DNA from: Desulfuromusa kysingii
Lineage (GTDB): Bacteria; Desulfobacterota; Desulfuromonadia; Desulfuromonadales; Geopsychrobacteraceae
DNA length: 64,000 nucleotides
Assembly (NCBI RefSeq): GCF_900107645.1
Contig: NZ_FNQN01000004.1
Span: 1-64,000, forward strand
Direction of reading: 5' to 3'
Both the position numbers and the translations under genes were made by a program. The notes under the pieces were generated by a model. The model ran no database searches, was not told where the DNA came from, and saw only the letters and a program-made list of their open reading frames with translations. Positions 55,630 through 63,673 of this stretch are shown here, one piece after another (position 1 is the first letter of the stretch; the number at the start of each line of letters is the position of its first letter).

Positions 55630-55947
55630 TCACTCCACCCTGATAATTTGTCCGGGAGAAGGGGTACGCAACCCCAGGGTTTTTCTTGCCAAACCTTCAA
55701 TACGCTCATCTCGGGCAAGAAATGCGGCTTCGGTCTTCAGCTCTTTTATTTGCTGTTCGTAACCACGAATGTCACGTTGCAGTGCAGAAATATCGTATTC
55801 AAGATTGATCGCATGTATCCGTGACCAGACAAACAACAGAGACAAAAGAGAAACGAATAAAATCGCCACAAACACCGAAGAGATCCGGGGGCGATAAAAC
55901 GAAAACCCAGTAATTTTGACTGCTACTTGTGAGACGGTCTCTGACAT
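55630..55947 (-). CDS. ftsL: Cell division protein FtsL
   Basis: 105-residue bitopic membrane protein. One span at about 21-41 (SVFVAILFVSLLSLLFVWSRI) and a periplasmic coiled coil (LEYDISALQRDIRGYEQQIKEL) that pairs with FtsB. Sequence similarity in this family is low, so the call rests on its position between rsmH and ftsI and its architecture. It lies 29 bp after rsmH and one base from ftsI. Confidence 0.88.
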   Translation of the reverse strand: MSETVSQVAVKITGFSFYRPRISSVFVAILFVSLLSLLFVWSRIHAINLEYDISALQRDIRGYEQQIKELKTEAAFLARDERIEGLARKTLGLRTPSPGQIIRVE

Positions 55948-55976
55948 TTACAATCCCTTCTTCTCTATGAACCTGA

Positions 55977-56918
55977 TCAACAACGCTCAACGGCCCTTAA
56001 AACTGCGCTGCGAGAGCGGGCATTCTGTTCCACTTCAGCAGCACTTGCCTTAATCCCTCTACGTGTCAGAACTTTTACATCTGGAGTGTTGTTGCACTGA
56101 CAAACGGGTAAACGAGGTGGGCAAATACACCCCCTGGCTTTCTCCCGAAATAAATGCTTAACGATTCTGTCTTCTAACGAGTGAAAACTGATCACCACCA
56201 GTCGCCCACCGGGCTTTAACAGCGAAATCCCGGATTCGACCCCCCGCTTCACCTGTCCCAGTTCATCGTTGATATAGATTCTTAATGCCTGAAAAACTCT
56301 GGTAGCCGGATGGATTTTATCGGGTCGATGCCCGCCAGGAACAGCATCACGAACCAATTCAGCCAGCTCCCCTGTGCTCAACAATGGCGACTCTTGCCGT
56401 TTAGCAATAATCCGTCGCACGATCCGCCGACTGTAGCGTTCTTCACCATATTCAAAAAAGATACGGACAAGTTCTGCCTCCTCAGCCTGATTGACAACAT
56501 CAGCAGCCGTTTCCACTGCAGTGGTATCCATACGCATATCAAGAGGAGCGTCATAACGAAAAGAGAAGCCCCGCTCCGGGGTATCAAGTTGGTAGGAGGA
56601 GACGCCAAGATCAAGTAACATCCCATCAAGACCATCGACATCAAGAGACATCAAAACCTGATCCGCCCGGTCAAAAGTCGCATGATGAAGACTGACCCGA
56701 TCGCCATAAGGGGAGAGGACTTCAGCCGCTTTCTGCAATGCAGCTGGATCTCGGTCCAGTCCAATTAAACGGCTACCTGCAGCACCTTCGAGGATCAGCT
56801 GTGAATGCCCGGCTCCACCGAGGGTTCCATCCAGATAGATGCCGCCAGCCACAGGCTGGAGCCAGTGGAGAACTTCCTCCGGCATCACCGACAAATGCTC
56901 AAAGGGAGCTGATGACAT
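55977..56918 (-). CDS. rsmH: 16S rRNA m4C1402 methyltransferase
   Basis: 313-residue SAM-dependent enzyme (MraW) that N4-methylates C1402 in the ribosomal P site. HLSVMPEEVLHWL, SAM loop YLDGTLGGAGHSQLIL, LIGLDRDPAALQKA, LLDLGVSSYQLDTPERGFSF, and FHSLEDRIVKHLFRE are family signatures. Two base pairs separate it from mraZ. A CxC-type cluster CICPPRLPVCQC near the end is usual. Confidence 0.97.
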   Translation of the reverse strand: MSSAPFEHLSVMPEEVLHWLQPVAGGIYLDGTLGGAGHSQLILEGAAGSRLIGLDRDPAALQKAAEVLSPYGDRVSLHHATFDRADQVLMSLDVDGLDGMLLDLGVSSYQLDTPERGFSFRYDAPLDMRMDTTAVETAADVVNQAEEAELVRIFFEYGEERYSRRIVRRIIAKRQESPLLSTGELAELVRDAVPGGHRPDKIHPATRVFQALRIYINDELGQVKRGVESGISLLKPGGRLVVISFHSLEDRIVKHLFREKARGCICPPRLPVCQCNNTPDVKVLTRRGIKASAAEVEQNARSRSAVLRAVERC

Positions 56919-56920
56919 CT

Positions 56921-57364
56921 TTAAAATCCCAAATCTGCTTGCCCTTGAGCATCTTCATCCAACATGGACTCAGATTCAGCAGCAATCAAGGTATGAGCGA
57001 TCTGACTCCAAATTTCAATTTTCTCAAACATGCCGACAACAACAACGTCCTTATCCAAGCCAGCATGCTCTCGTAAAGATTGGGGAATTTGAATCCGTCC
57101 TTGAGCGTTGAATGAACACTCTTTTGCTGGCGCGATTCGACTACGAATATTAGCCTCACGCTTCGGTCCGGGAGGCATCGAAAAAACGTTGGCACAGATT
57201 TCTTCCCAACGAGGAGGTGGGTAAGCAACCAGACCATTTTTATAACGGGTGACGACTAGCCCCACAGAATCATATTTTTGACGTAGCTCGTCCCTGAATG
57301 AAGCGGGAATACTGACTCGCCCCTTCAGATCGATACTAACTTTATGTTCACCCGAAAATTTCAT
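56921..57364 (-). CDS. mraZ: Transcriptional regulator / division protein MraZ
   Basis: 147-residue DNA-binding protein with two SpoVT/AbrB-like half-domains: FSGEHKVSIDLKGRVSIPASFRDEL and CSFNAQGRIQIPQSLREHAGL, each with the DxxGR-type core. MraZ represses its own dcw promoter by binding closely spaced direct repeats. Three such repeats overlap the region just upstream of this gene. Start set at ATG 57364; a GTG six codons upstream would lie inside the repeats. First gene of the cluster. Confidence 0.95.
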   Translation of the reverse strand: MKFSGEHKVSIDLKGRVSIPASFRDELRQKYDSVGLVVTRYKNGLVAYPPPRWEEICANVFSMPPGPKREANIRSRIAPAKECSFNAQGRIQIPQSLREHAGLDKDVVVVGMFEKIEIWSQIAHTLIAAESESMLDEDAQGQADLGF

Positions 57365-57365
57365 A

Positions 57366-57394
57366 TTGACACCACTTGACACTATTTGACACTA
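57366..57394 (-). promoter_or_regulatory. MraZ operator: three 10-bp direct repeats
   Basis: Minus strand shows TAGTGTCAAA, TAGTGTCAAG, TGGTGTCAAT directly before the mraZ ATG: three units at a 10-bp pitch. MraZ of other bacteria binds GTG(T/G)- or TGGG-type repeats at this spacing. They lie just downstream of the predicted start site, placed for repression. Confidence 0.8.
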
Positions 57395-57404
57395 GGTTAG
57401 TGAA

Positions 57405-57433
57405 AATATAGCGATGGCATCTATAACTGTCAA
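57405..57433 (-). promoter_or_regulatory. Sigma-70 promoter of the dcw cluster
   Basis: Minus strand: TTGACA (57428-57433), exactly 17 bp, TATATT (57405-57410). Near-consensus. Start expected near 57398, so the MraZ boxes cover about +4 to +32. Confidence 0.82.
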
Positions 57434-57690
57434 GCAGAAATGCTGGTTTCTGGAGATTACTTGGTCTGGAAAATCTTGCTATGACGGGGACTTGGCTCTA
57501 ATGATAAGTGAAAAACGGAAAGTTATCTGAAAGTTGACAGCTATCAACTTGTTTTTTGGTCAAAAACATTCAGAATAACTCTCAAAAAATGAAGAACAAA
57601 GATCGTCGTCTTTGCGGCAGAACCCCGCAGAATTCCACTACATTACTCCCCTATCAGGGGCTCAAGATCACAGTGGTATCCGCCTCTCAT

Positions 57691-57725
57691 TGGGGCATTT
57701 TGCCACCTTGTGGCAAAATGCCCCA
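57691..57725. promoter_or_regulatory. Perfect 16-bp inverted repeat, likely activator site
   Basis: TGGGGCATTTTGCCAC, loop CTT, then the exact reverse complement. It lies about 60 bp upstream of a sigma-54-type promoter, so it may be an enhancer-binding-protein site. A short loop without a T-tract makes a terminator less likely. Confidence 0.55.
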
Positions 57726-57765
57726 GCAAAACTGGCTTGCACGACGTAAAAACAGCAAGCTTGGC

Positions 57766-57781
57766 TGGCATAATGTTTGCT
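57766..57781 (+). promoter_or_regulatory. Sigma-54-type promoter upstream of the Bat operon
   Basis: TGGCATAATGTTTGCT: GG-N10-GC with TTGCT, close to the -24/-12 consensus. It would start transcription near 57793, in front of the hypothetical gene at 57928 and the moxR-bat operon. The rest of the 57434-57927 gap has no credible gene. Confidence 0.6.
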
Positions 57782-57927
57782 GCACAAAAATCATTTGCAG
57801 ATGGGACGCAAAATAGTCCATTTTAAAGAAAGGCCCCCTATCTCTTTTAAGGGGATCTGTTTCTTGCTTTTAAAAGTTGAACCCTGACGTCGATTTTTTC
57901 TTTCAAATCGCTTAACGAATCATTGCT

Positions 57928-58344
57928 ATGAAGATCCTTGTTCATTACATATTCTGGGGGATTCTCGGGCTGACACTCCTCACTCCGATCACCGTTGGAC
58001 AACTCCAGCAACAGACCTCTCCCTTGTCTGATTCAACAAATAATGTTATCACCCGTCAAAGAATTGTTGCAGCGGTATTGGATGTTTCATCGGAGCCATT
58101 GGAATCTGAGAACCCAACCCGTTTCATCGCCGCTAAAATTCAAAACCCGCTTCTGCCTGCAGCACTGACGCTGGCCGTGCGACACAGCCCTGAAAAACTG
58201 AATCAATCTGCGGAAGCTGTAGGTCGTCAGGGTTTCTCACGCCCTCCCCCGATCCTGTTCCAACTGTCAATTATACCGACCAGCGTCATTGGTCGCTTCC
58301 CATGGGCAACACAGGATCATAGTCATCGCATCATAATGGCTTGA
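57928..58344 (+). CDS. Hypothetical protein with N-terminal membrane segment or signal
   Basis: 138-residue product, not recognised. The first ~25 residues (ILVHYIFWGILGLTLLTPITVGQ) form a hydrophobic segment or signal peptide; the rest is polar with no motif I know. The base composition at third positions looks like neighbouring genes, but the ATG has no clear ribosome-binding site, so it could be a spurious frame in the moxR leader. It ends 44 bp before moxR, on the same strand and downstream of the sigma-54-like promoter. Confidence 0.4.
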   Translation: MKILVHYIFWGILGLTLLTPITVGQLQQQTSPLSDSTNNVITRQRIVAAVLDVSSEPLESENPTRFIAAKIQNPLLPAALTLAVRHSPEKLNQSAEAVGRQGFSRPPPILFQLSIIPTSVIGRFPWATQDHSHRIIMA

Positions 58345-58388
58345 TTTAAGAGCTTCAATTTCAACCTATTGTTAGAGGACTTCAGATT

Positions 58389-59369
58389 ATGGAAACTGTA
58401 CAACAACGCTTCCTGACCCTGGCCGAACGTCTTGGTCAGCAGGTGATCGGACAACCACAACTGATTGAGCGCCTACTGATCGCGTTATTAGCGGATGGTC
58501 ACCTGTTGGTCGAAGGGGCCCCTGGATTGGCCAAGACCCGAGCAATTCGGCAGCTTGGCGATCACCTCCAAGGGAGTTTTCACCGCGTTCAATTTACCCC
58601 CGACCTCCTTCCAGCCGACCTCACCGGAACCGAAGTGTTCCGTCCTCAGGATGGCAGTTTCGTTTTTCATCAGGGCCCGCTGTTCCATAATCTGATTCTT
58701 GCAGATGAAATCAATCGAGCCCCAGCCAAGGTCCAATCAGCATTGTTGGAAGCGATGGCAGAGCGACAAATTACGGTGGGACAGACCAGCTACCAACTGA
58801 ACGACCCTTTTCTGGTGATGGCGACCCAGAATCCGATCGAGCAGGAAGGCACCTATCCATTGCCCGAAGCTCAGCTTGATCGGTTTCTGTTGCATGTATA
58901 TATCGATTATCCAGACGTTGATGTTGAACGCCAGATCCTGAAATTGGCCCGCGATGAAGCACGGATGGACACCAATCATGGCAAACAGGAGTCTCCGTCT
59001 TTTCCCCCCATTCGCAGTGACGAATTGCGTCAGGCACGAAGTCAAGTGCTTGACCTCTATCTGGCGGAGAACCTGCAGGAATACTTGCTACAACTGGTTC
59101 TGGCAACCCGTAACCCGGCCCCCTGGGGCGAAGACCTGGTTGGCTGGCTCAACTATGGTGCCAGCCCCCGGGCTACCATCGCCCTTGATCGCTGCGCTCG
59201 GGCTCGCGCTTGGTTAGTCGGCCGCGACTATGTCACTCCAGAAGACATCCAGCAGGTTGCTTTCGACGTGTTACGCCACCGACTCCTGCTTAGCTATACA
59301 GCGGAAGCCGAAGGGGTGACGACCAACAGAGTGATCAGCGAATTGATATCAAGGGTTCCAGTCCCCTAG
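58389..59369 (+). CDS. MoxR-family AAA ATPase
   Basis: 326-residue AAA+ ATPase. Walker A GAPGLAKTR (about 39-47), Walker B ILADEINRAPAKVQSALLEAM, sensor region MATQNPIEQEGTYPLPEAQLDRF. MoxR proteins act as chaperones for VWA-domain or metalloenzyme partners, and here the partners are encoded just downstream. RBS: AGAGGACTTCAGATTATG. First secure gene of the moxR-DUF58-DUF4381-batA-batB-batD operon. Confidence 0.95.
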   Translation: METVQQRFLTLAERLGQQVIGQPQLIERLLIALLADGHLLVEGAPGLAKTRAIRQLGDHLQGSFHRVQFTPDLLPADLTGTEVFRPQDGSFVFHQGPLFHNLILADEINRAPAKVQSALLEAMAERQITVGQTSYQLNDPFLVMATQNPIEQEGTYPLPEAQLDRFLLHVYIDYPDVDVERQILKLARDEARMDTNHGKQESPSFPPIRSDELRQARSQVLDLYLAENLQEYLLQLVLATRNPAPWGEDLVGWLNYGASPRATIALDRCARARAWLVGRDYVTPEDIQQVAFDVLRHRLLLSYTAEAEGVTTNRVISELISRVPVP

Positions 59370-59456
59370 AAAACCGACTTTAAATGCTGATTTCTGTCAT
59401 TTATTTTTGCCCTTGCGGAGAGATTCGCCAACAACCATGGAGAAAGAACCAGCAGC

Positions 59457-60401
59457 ATGAACATTCCAACTCCGTCACCTGTACAAATTAACCTACAGCG
59501 TCTCGTCGCCCTGAGAGCCGCCCCAGGACAAGGACTGCCTTCGCAGCGTCAAGTTCTGGCGGTGCAATCTGGCGGTCATCTCTCCCGCTTCCATGGTCGT
59601 GGGATGGAGTTTGCTGAAGTCCGTGCTTATCAACCGGGAGACGATGTCCGCAGCATTGACTGGCGAGTTACAGCACGCCGTGGCAAAGTCCACACCAAAC
59701 TCTTTCACGAAGAACGGGAACGACCAGTGCTGCTGGCTCTCGATTATCGGCGGCCGATGTTTTTTGCCACCCGCGGCCGCTTCAAGTCCGTCCTCGCCTC
59801 CGAATTGACCGCTTTGCTTGCCTGGCGAGCTCAGGCACAGGGCGATCGGGTCGGCGGCTTTATTTTTTCTGATGAAGGGCAGATCGAGTCTCGTCCGGCG
59901 GGTGGCCGGCGTGGGGTTTTACGGCTGTTACAGCAGATGGTGACCAACCCTGCCTGGCAGCGCCCTCCCCATCTCCCTTTTGAACCCCAACAACGGCTTG
60001 CAAAAACGATTCAAGGGCTACGGCGTGTGACCCGTCCCGGCAGCTTGGTGTTGCTCCTCAGTGACTTTAATCAGTGGGATGACGAAGTCGAAAAACAGTT
60101 GGCACAGTTAGCCCGGCAAGCCCAGCTGGCGCTCTATTTCGTTTACGACTCCCTCGAAGCTGAACTGCCCCGTGCTGGCAGCTATCGCCTCAGCGATGGA
60201 GATACTGACCTGGCTATCGCCACCGACCAGGAATCACTCCGCAACAACTACCGAGCTCACTTTGCTGCCCATCAAGAGAGAATTGAATCTTTCTGTAAGC
60301 GTTATCGGTGCCAATTTTATGCCATATCCACAGTTCAGGACCCGCAACAGATGTTGCAAGCGGCAATGACGACCAGGGGGCAGCAGCATGCAACCCATTG
60401 A
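59457..60401 (+). CDS. DUF58 (VWA-like) protein
   Basis: 314-residue cytoplasmic protein of the DUF58 family always found beside MoxR. Hallmark GRGMEFAEVRAYQPGDDVRSIDWRVTARRG lies at about 49-78, followed by a VWA-like fold (ERERPVLLALDYR, LVLLLSDFNQWDD) in which the usual metal-site DxSxS is replaced, here by DYRRP. GGAGAAAGAACCAGCAGC precedes the ATG. Its end overlaps the next gene by 14 bp. Works with MoxR in aerotolerance or envelope stress in related systems. Confidence 0.92.
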   Translation: MNIPTPSPVQINLQRLVALRAAPGQGLPSQRQVLAVQSGGHLSRFHGRGMEFAEVRAYQPGDDVRSIDWRVTARRGKVHTKLFHEERERPVLLALDYRRPMFFATRGRFKSVLASELTALLAWRAQAQGDRVGGFIFSDEGQIESRPAGGRRGVLRLLQQMVTNPAWQRPPHLPFEPQQRLAKTIQGLRRVTRPGSLVLLLSDFNQWDDEVEKQLAQLARQAQLALYFVYDSLEAELPRAGSYRLSDGDTDLAIATDQESLRNNYRAHFAAHQERIESFCKRYRCQFYAISTVQDPQQMLQAAMTTRGQQHATH

Positions 60402-60888
60402 ATCCGCACAGACGGCCCAAAAGTTGCCGCTGCGAGATATCCACCTGCCGCCAACTCCAAGCTGGTGGCCGTTAGCTCCGGGCTGGTATCTACTGATTGT
60501 CTTGCTGTTGCTGATATTGCTGCTACTGTGGTTTCTCTGGCAGCGGGCACAGCGGCTGCGTTATCGGCGCCAAGTCCTTCAGCAACTGGACCAACTCGCG
60601 AAGATGGATTCAGATCACACTTTGATCGCAGAGCTGTCGGTATTGCTGCGGCGCTCCGCCCTGCACGCCTTTCCCGATGAAAATTGTGCCGCTTTAAACG
60701 GTGAGGAGTGGCTCCAGTTTCTCGATCGCCACGCAGCAGAACCGTCCTTTACAACAGGTATCGGTCGTTGTCTGGCAGCGGGTCCCTATCAACCGACGAG
60801 CGAGGTTGACCGCGACGCCCTGCTCGCCCTCTGTCGCTGTTGGCTGAAGCGCTTGCCACCGACACTCCGAAGCAGGAGGAAGGGATGA
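60388..60888 (+). CDS. DUF4381 membrane protein
   Basis: 166-residue protein with one membrane span (GWYLLIVLLLLILLLLWFLWQ, about 31-51) preceded by a Pro-rich N-terminus (LPLRDIHLPPTPSWWPLAPG) and followed by a helical cytoplasmic domain with CAALNGEEWLQFLDR. DUF4381 members occupy this spot in Bat operons. Overlaps both neighbours. Confidence 0.87.
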   Translation: MQPIESAQTAQKLPLRDIHLPPTPSWWPLAPGWYLLIVLLLLILLLLWFLWQRAQRLRYRRQVLQQLDQLAKMDSDHTLIAELSVLLRRSALHAFPDENCAALNGEEWLQFLDRHAAEPSFTTGIGRCLAAGPYQPTSEVDRDALLALCRCWLKRLPPTLRSRRKG

Positions 60889-61883
60889 TTCATTTTGCCT
60901 GGCCCTGGGCGTTTGCCCTGCTACCACTCCCTTACCTGATTTATCGACTGGCACCACCAGCTCTGGCCGCCGAAGAGGCCGCCCTTTGGGTCCCACAGCT
61001 CGCCCCCTTTAGTGTCGCCCAGCATCAGCATGAGCAGAGGAAACACTCGCGCTTTGAATTATTCTTGGCGTTGTTCTGCTGGTTACTCCTGGTGATTGCC
61101 TGTGCCCGACCACAGTGGCTCGGAGAGCCGCTGGAGCTACCGGTCTCCGGCCGTGACCTACAACTGGCAGTTGACCTTTCCGGCAGTATGCAGACTGAAG
61201 ATTTCGACCTGCACGGCTCTCAGGTCGACCGCTTGACAGCGCTCAAGGCCGTTGCTGAACCATTTATTGAGGCACGAGTCGGTGATCGTATCGGCCTAAT
61301 TCTATTTGGCGAGCAAGCTTATGTCCAAGCACCATTGAGCTTTGACCGGGAGACGATCAAGAGCCTGCTCAATGAGGCAGCCATCGGTCTGGCCGGAGAT
61401 CGGACTGCCATCGGTGACGCTATAGGTCTGGCTCTGAAACGGGCAACAGCAGATGAAGCTAAACATCAGGTCCTGATTCTGCTCACCGATGGGGTCAATA
61501 ATGCCGGTCAGCTCTCCCCCCTTAAAGCCGCAGAGCTTGCAGCTCAACAAGGTCTAAAAATTTACACGATTGGTCTTGGGGCCGACACGATGAAGGTGCG
61601 CTCTTTCATCTTTTCTCAGACCATCAATCCATCGAGAGATCTGGACGAAAAGACCCTGCAAGCGATCGCTGAGACCACGGGAGGGCTTTATTTTCGCGCC
61701 CATGATAGCGCTGAGCTCAAAAAGATTTACTCTCTCCTCGACCAACTCGAACCAGTAGAACGGGAACAGGAGGTCTACCGACCTATCACCGCCCTCTTCC
61801 CTTGGCCGCTGGGGGCAGCACTATGCGGCGTTCTGTTGCTGGCAGGATTGCAGCTGCTGCCAACCTTACGGAGGAGTCGATGA
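60885..61883 (+). CDS. batA: BatA-type von Willebrand factor A membrane protein
   Basis: 332-residue inner-membrane VWA protein. N-terminal spans (about 4-20 and 56-74), then a VWA domain with an intact metal-site motif DLSGSMQTEDF (about 102-112), DRIGLILFGEQAYVQAPL and LLTDGVNNAG, and a final span near the C-terminus (GAALCGVLLLAGLQLLP). Start ATG 60885 overlaps the DUF4381 stop (ATGA) and follows AGGAGGAAGGG; a longer upstream frame lies inside DUF4381. Confidence 0.92.
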   Translation: MIHFAWPWAFALLPLPYLIYRLAPPALAAEEAALWVPQLAPFSVAQHQHEQRKHSRFELFLALFCWLLLVIACARPQWLGEPLELPVSGRDLQLAVDLSGSMQTEDFDLHGSQVDRLTALKAVAEPFIEARVGDRIGLILFGEQAYVQAPLSFDRETIKSLLNEAAIGLAGDRTAIGDAIGLALKRATADEAKHQVLILLTDGVNNAGQLSPLKAAELAAQQGLKIYTIGLGADTMKVRSFIFSQTINPSRDLDEKTLQAIAETTGGLYFRAHDSAELKKIYSLLDQLEPVEREQEVYRPITALFPWPLGAALCGVLLLAGLQLLPTLRRSR

Positions 61884-63673
61884 ATGATTTTCATTTTTTA
61901 CGCGGGGAGTGGTTTCTGGTCCTCCCGGTGGCTCTTATCCTGCTCTGGCAACTGTGGAACCGAAGGTTGCGTAGCCGCAGCTGGCAAGAAATCTGTGACC
62001 CGGACTTGTTGCCGCACCTGTTGCTCAACCGCTCACAGCGCCGTGCAAACTGGCCACTGTGGCTGTTGTTCACCGGCCTGTTGCTGACCCTGATTGCCCT
62101 CGCCGGCCCCACTTGGAAAAAACAACCCCAACCGCTATTGCGTCAACAATCAGCCTTAATCGTTCTCCTGGATCTTTCCCGCTCGATGCATGCTGCAGAT
62201 TTGCAGCCAAATCGACTGCAGCGGGCACGGCTAAAGGTGAAAGATATTCTCCGCCAGAGACGCGAAGGCCAGACCGCACTCATCGTCTTTGCTGGAGACG
62301 CTTTTGTGGTTACCCCGTTGACCGATGACACCCACACCATTGAATTGCTCCTCAATAGCCTCGACCCGGAACTGATGCCGGTACAAGGGAGCAATCCGGT
62401 ACGGGCGATGGAGTTGGGAGCAGAACTACTCCAACGTGCCGGGCTAGATCAGGGAGTCCTGCTGCTGGTGACTGATGAGGATCATCCTGAAAAAAGCGAA
62501 GCCACAGCAGCTAAACTTAAGCAGCAGGGGTTAGAACTGGACGTTCTCGGCGTAGGAACCCCGGAGGGGGCACCCATCCCCATGGCCGATGGCGGATTTT
62601 ACAAAAACTCACAGGGGGACATGGTCCTACCACAATTGAATCAGCCCGGACTGCGTCAGCTCGCCACTGCAGGGGGAGGTCAATATCGGCAACTCCAGAC
62701 CGACGACAGTGATTTTCGGCAACTTTTAAGCACCATCGACAATCACCGTCTTGATCTCAACAAACAGGAAACGACGCGACAAGGAGACCGTTGGCAGGAG
62801 GCAGGCATCTGGTTACTCTGGCCTCTGGCTCTATTATCAGCGTGCGCTTTCCGGCGCGGCTGGTTAGCCGTATTCACCTTGTTGCTGTTGTTACCACCGA
62901 CAGCCGAGGCTGCAAGTTGGCAAGATCTCTGGCAGCGCCCAGATCAACAGGCATTCAATGAGTTTAAAAGTAAAAATTACGATGCCGCCGCCAGTCGCTT
63001 TGAAGATCCACGTTGGAAAGCCAGCGCCCTCTATCGCTCCGATCATTACGAAGAGGCTCTTAAAGCCCTCCCTAAACCTAAGAATGCAGATGACTGGTAC
63101 AATCGGGGAAATATTCAGGCGCAATCAGGGCGTCTCCCTGAAGCGCTAAAATCTTATGATCAAGCTCTGCAATTGAATTCCAACCATGAGGACGCCAAAA
63201 TCAACCGAAAACTGGTCGAGGAGACCCTTCAGCAACAACAGCAACAACAGCAACAGCAACAGCAACAGCAGAATCAAAACCAACAAGACAAAAATCAACA
63301 AGGTCAGAATCAGCAGGACCAGAATGAACAACAATCACAAGATCAATCGGCGCAACAACAATCTTCAACTGCGCAACCACAGGGGCAACCGGACCCGTCT
63401 CCAGCAACAGACAAAGAGACTGAAAAGGGGCAACAACAGCCTCAGCAGAACGTCGCTGAACCGATCAAAGAAATCACAAGCGACAATCAAGAGAACCAAG
63501 AAGGACAACAACAACCTGCTGCGACAGCGACTGGCGATAAAACTGCTGAGCAGCGGGAATTACAGCAGTGGTTGCGTCGCATACCTGATGATCCCGGGGA
63601 GCTGATGCGGCGTAAATTTCTATATCAATACCGCCAACGCGGTCAACAATTGGAGAGTGATCGACCATGGTAA
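61880..63673 (+). CDS. batB: BatB/BatC-type VWA-TPR protein with glutamine-rich tract
   Basis: 597-residue membrane protein combining BatB and BatC. Spans near 10-27 and 58-76; VWA domain with DLSRSMHAADL (about 95-105) and LLLVTDEDHPEKS; a third span near 315-345; then TPR-like repeats (DWYNRGNIQAQSGRLPEALKSY). A low-complexity Gln/Asn tract (63230-63500) precedes the conserved C-terminal LQQWLRRIPDDPGELMRRKF. ATG 61880 overlaps the batA stop and follows GGAGGAG. The poly-Gln tract is probably variable between strains. Confidence 0.92.
   Translation: MNDFHFLRGEWFLVLPVALILLWQLWNRRLRSRSWQEICDPDLLPHLLLNRSQRRANWPLWLLFTGLLLTLIALAGPTWKKQPQPLLRQQSALIVLLDLSRSMHAADLQPNRLQRARLKVKDILRQRREGQTALIVFAGDAFVVTPLTDDTHTIELLLNSLDPELMPVQGSNPVRAMELGAELLQRAGLDQGVLLLVTDEDHPEKSEATAAKLKQQGLELDVLGVGTPEGAPIPMADGGFYKNSQGDMVLPQLNQPGLRQLATAGGGQYRQLQTDDSDFRQLLSTIDNHRLDLNKQETTRQGDRWQEAGIWLLWPLALLSACAFRRGWLAVFTLLLLLPPTAEAASWQDLWQRPDQQAFNEFKSKNYDAAASRFEDPRWKASALYRSDHYEEALKALPKPKNADDWYNRGNIQAQSGRLPEALKSYDQALQLNSNHEDAKINRKLVEETLQQQQQQQQQQQQQQNQNQQDKNQQGQNQQDQNEQQSQDQSAQQQSSTAQPQGQPDPSPATDKETEKGQQQPQQNVAEPIKEITSDNQENQEGQQQPAATATGDKTAEQRELQQWLRRIPDDPGELMRRKFLYQYRQRGQQLESDRPW
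63230..63372 (+). repeat. CAA/CAG-rich low-complexity tract in batB
   Basis: About 14 consecutive Gln codons (mixed CAA and CAG) from 63229, then a Gln/Asn/Asp-rich run to about 63500. In frame within batB; disordered linker between TPR and C-terminal motif. Confidence 0.85.

Noticed and set aside
57556-57816. 86-residue frame between mraZ and moxR
   Set aside because: It spans the perfect palindrome and the sigma-54-like promoter and has no similarity to anything I recognise.
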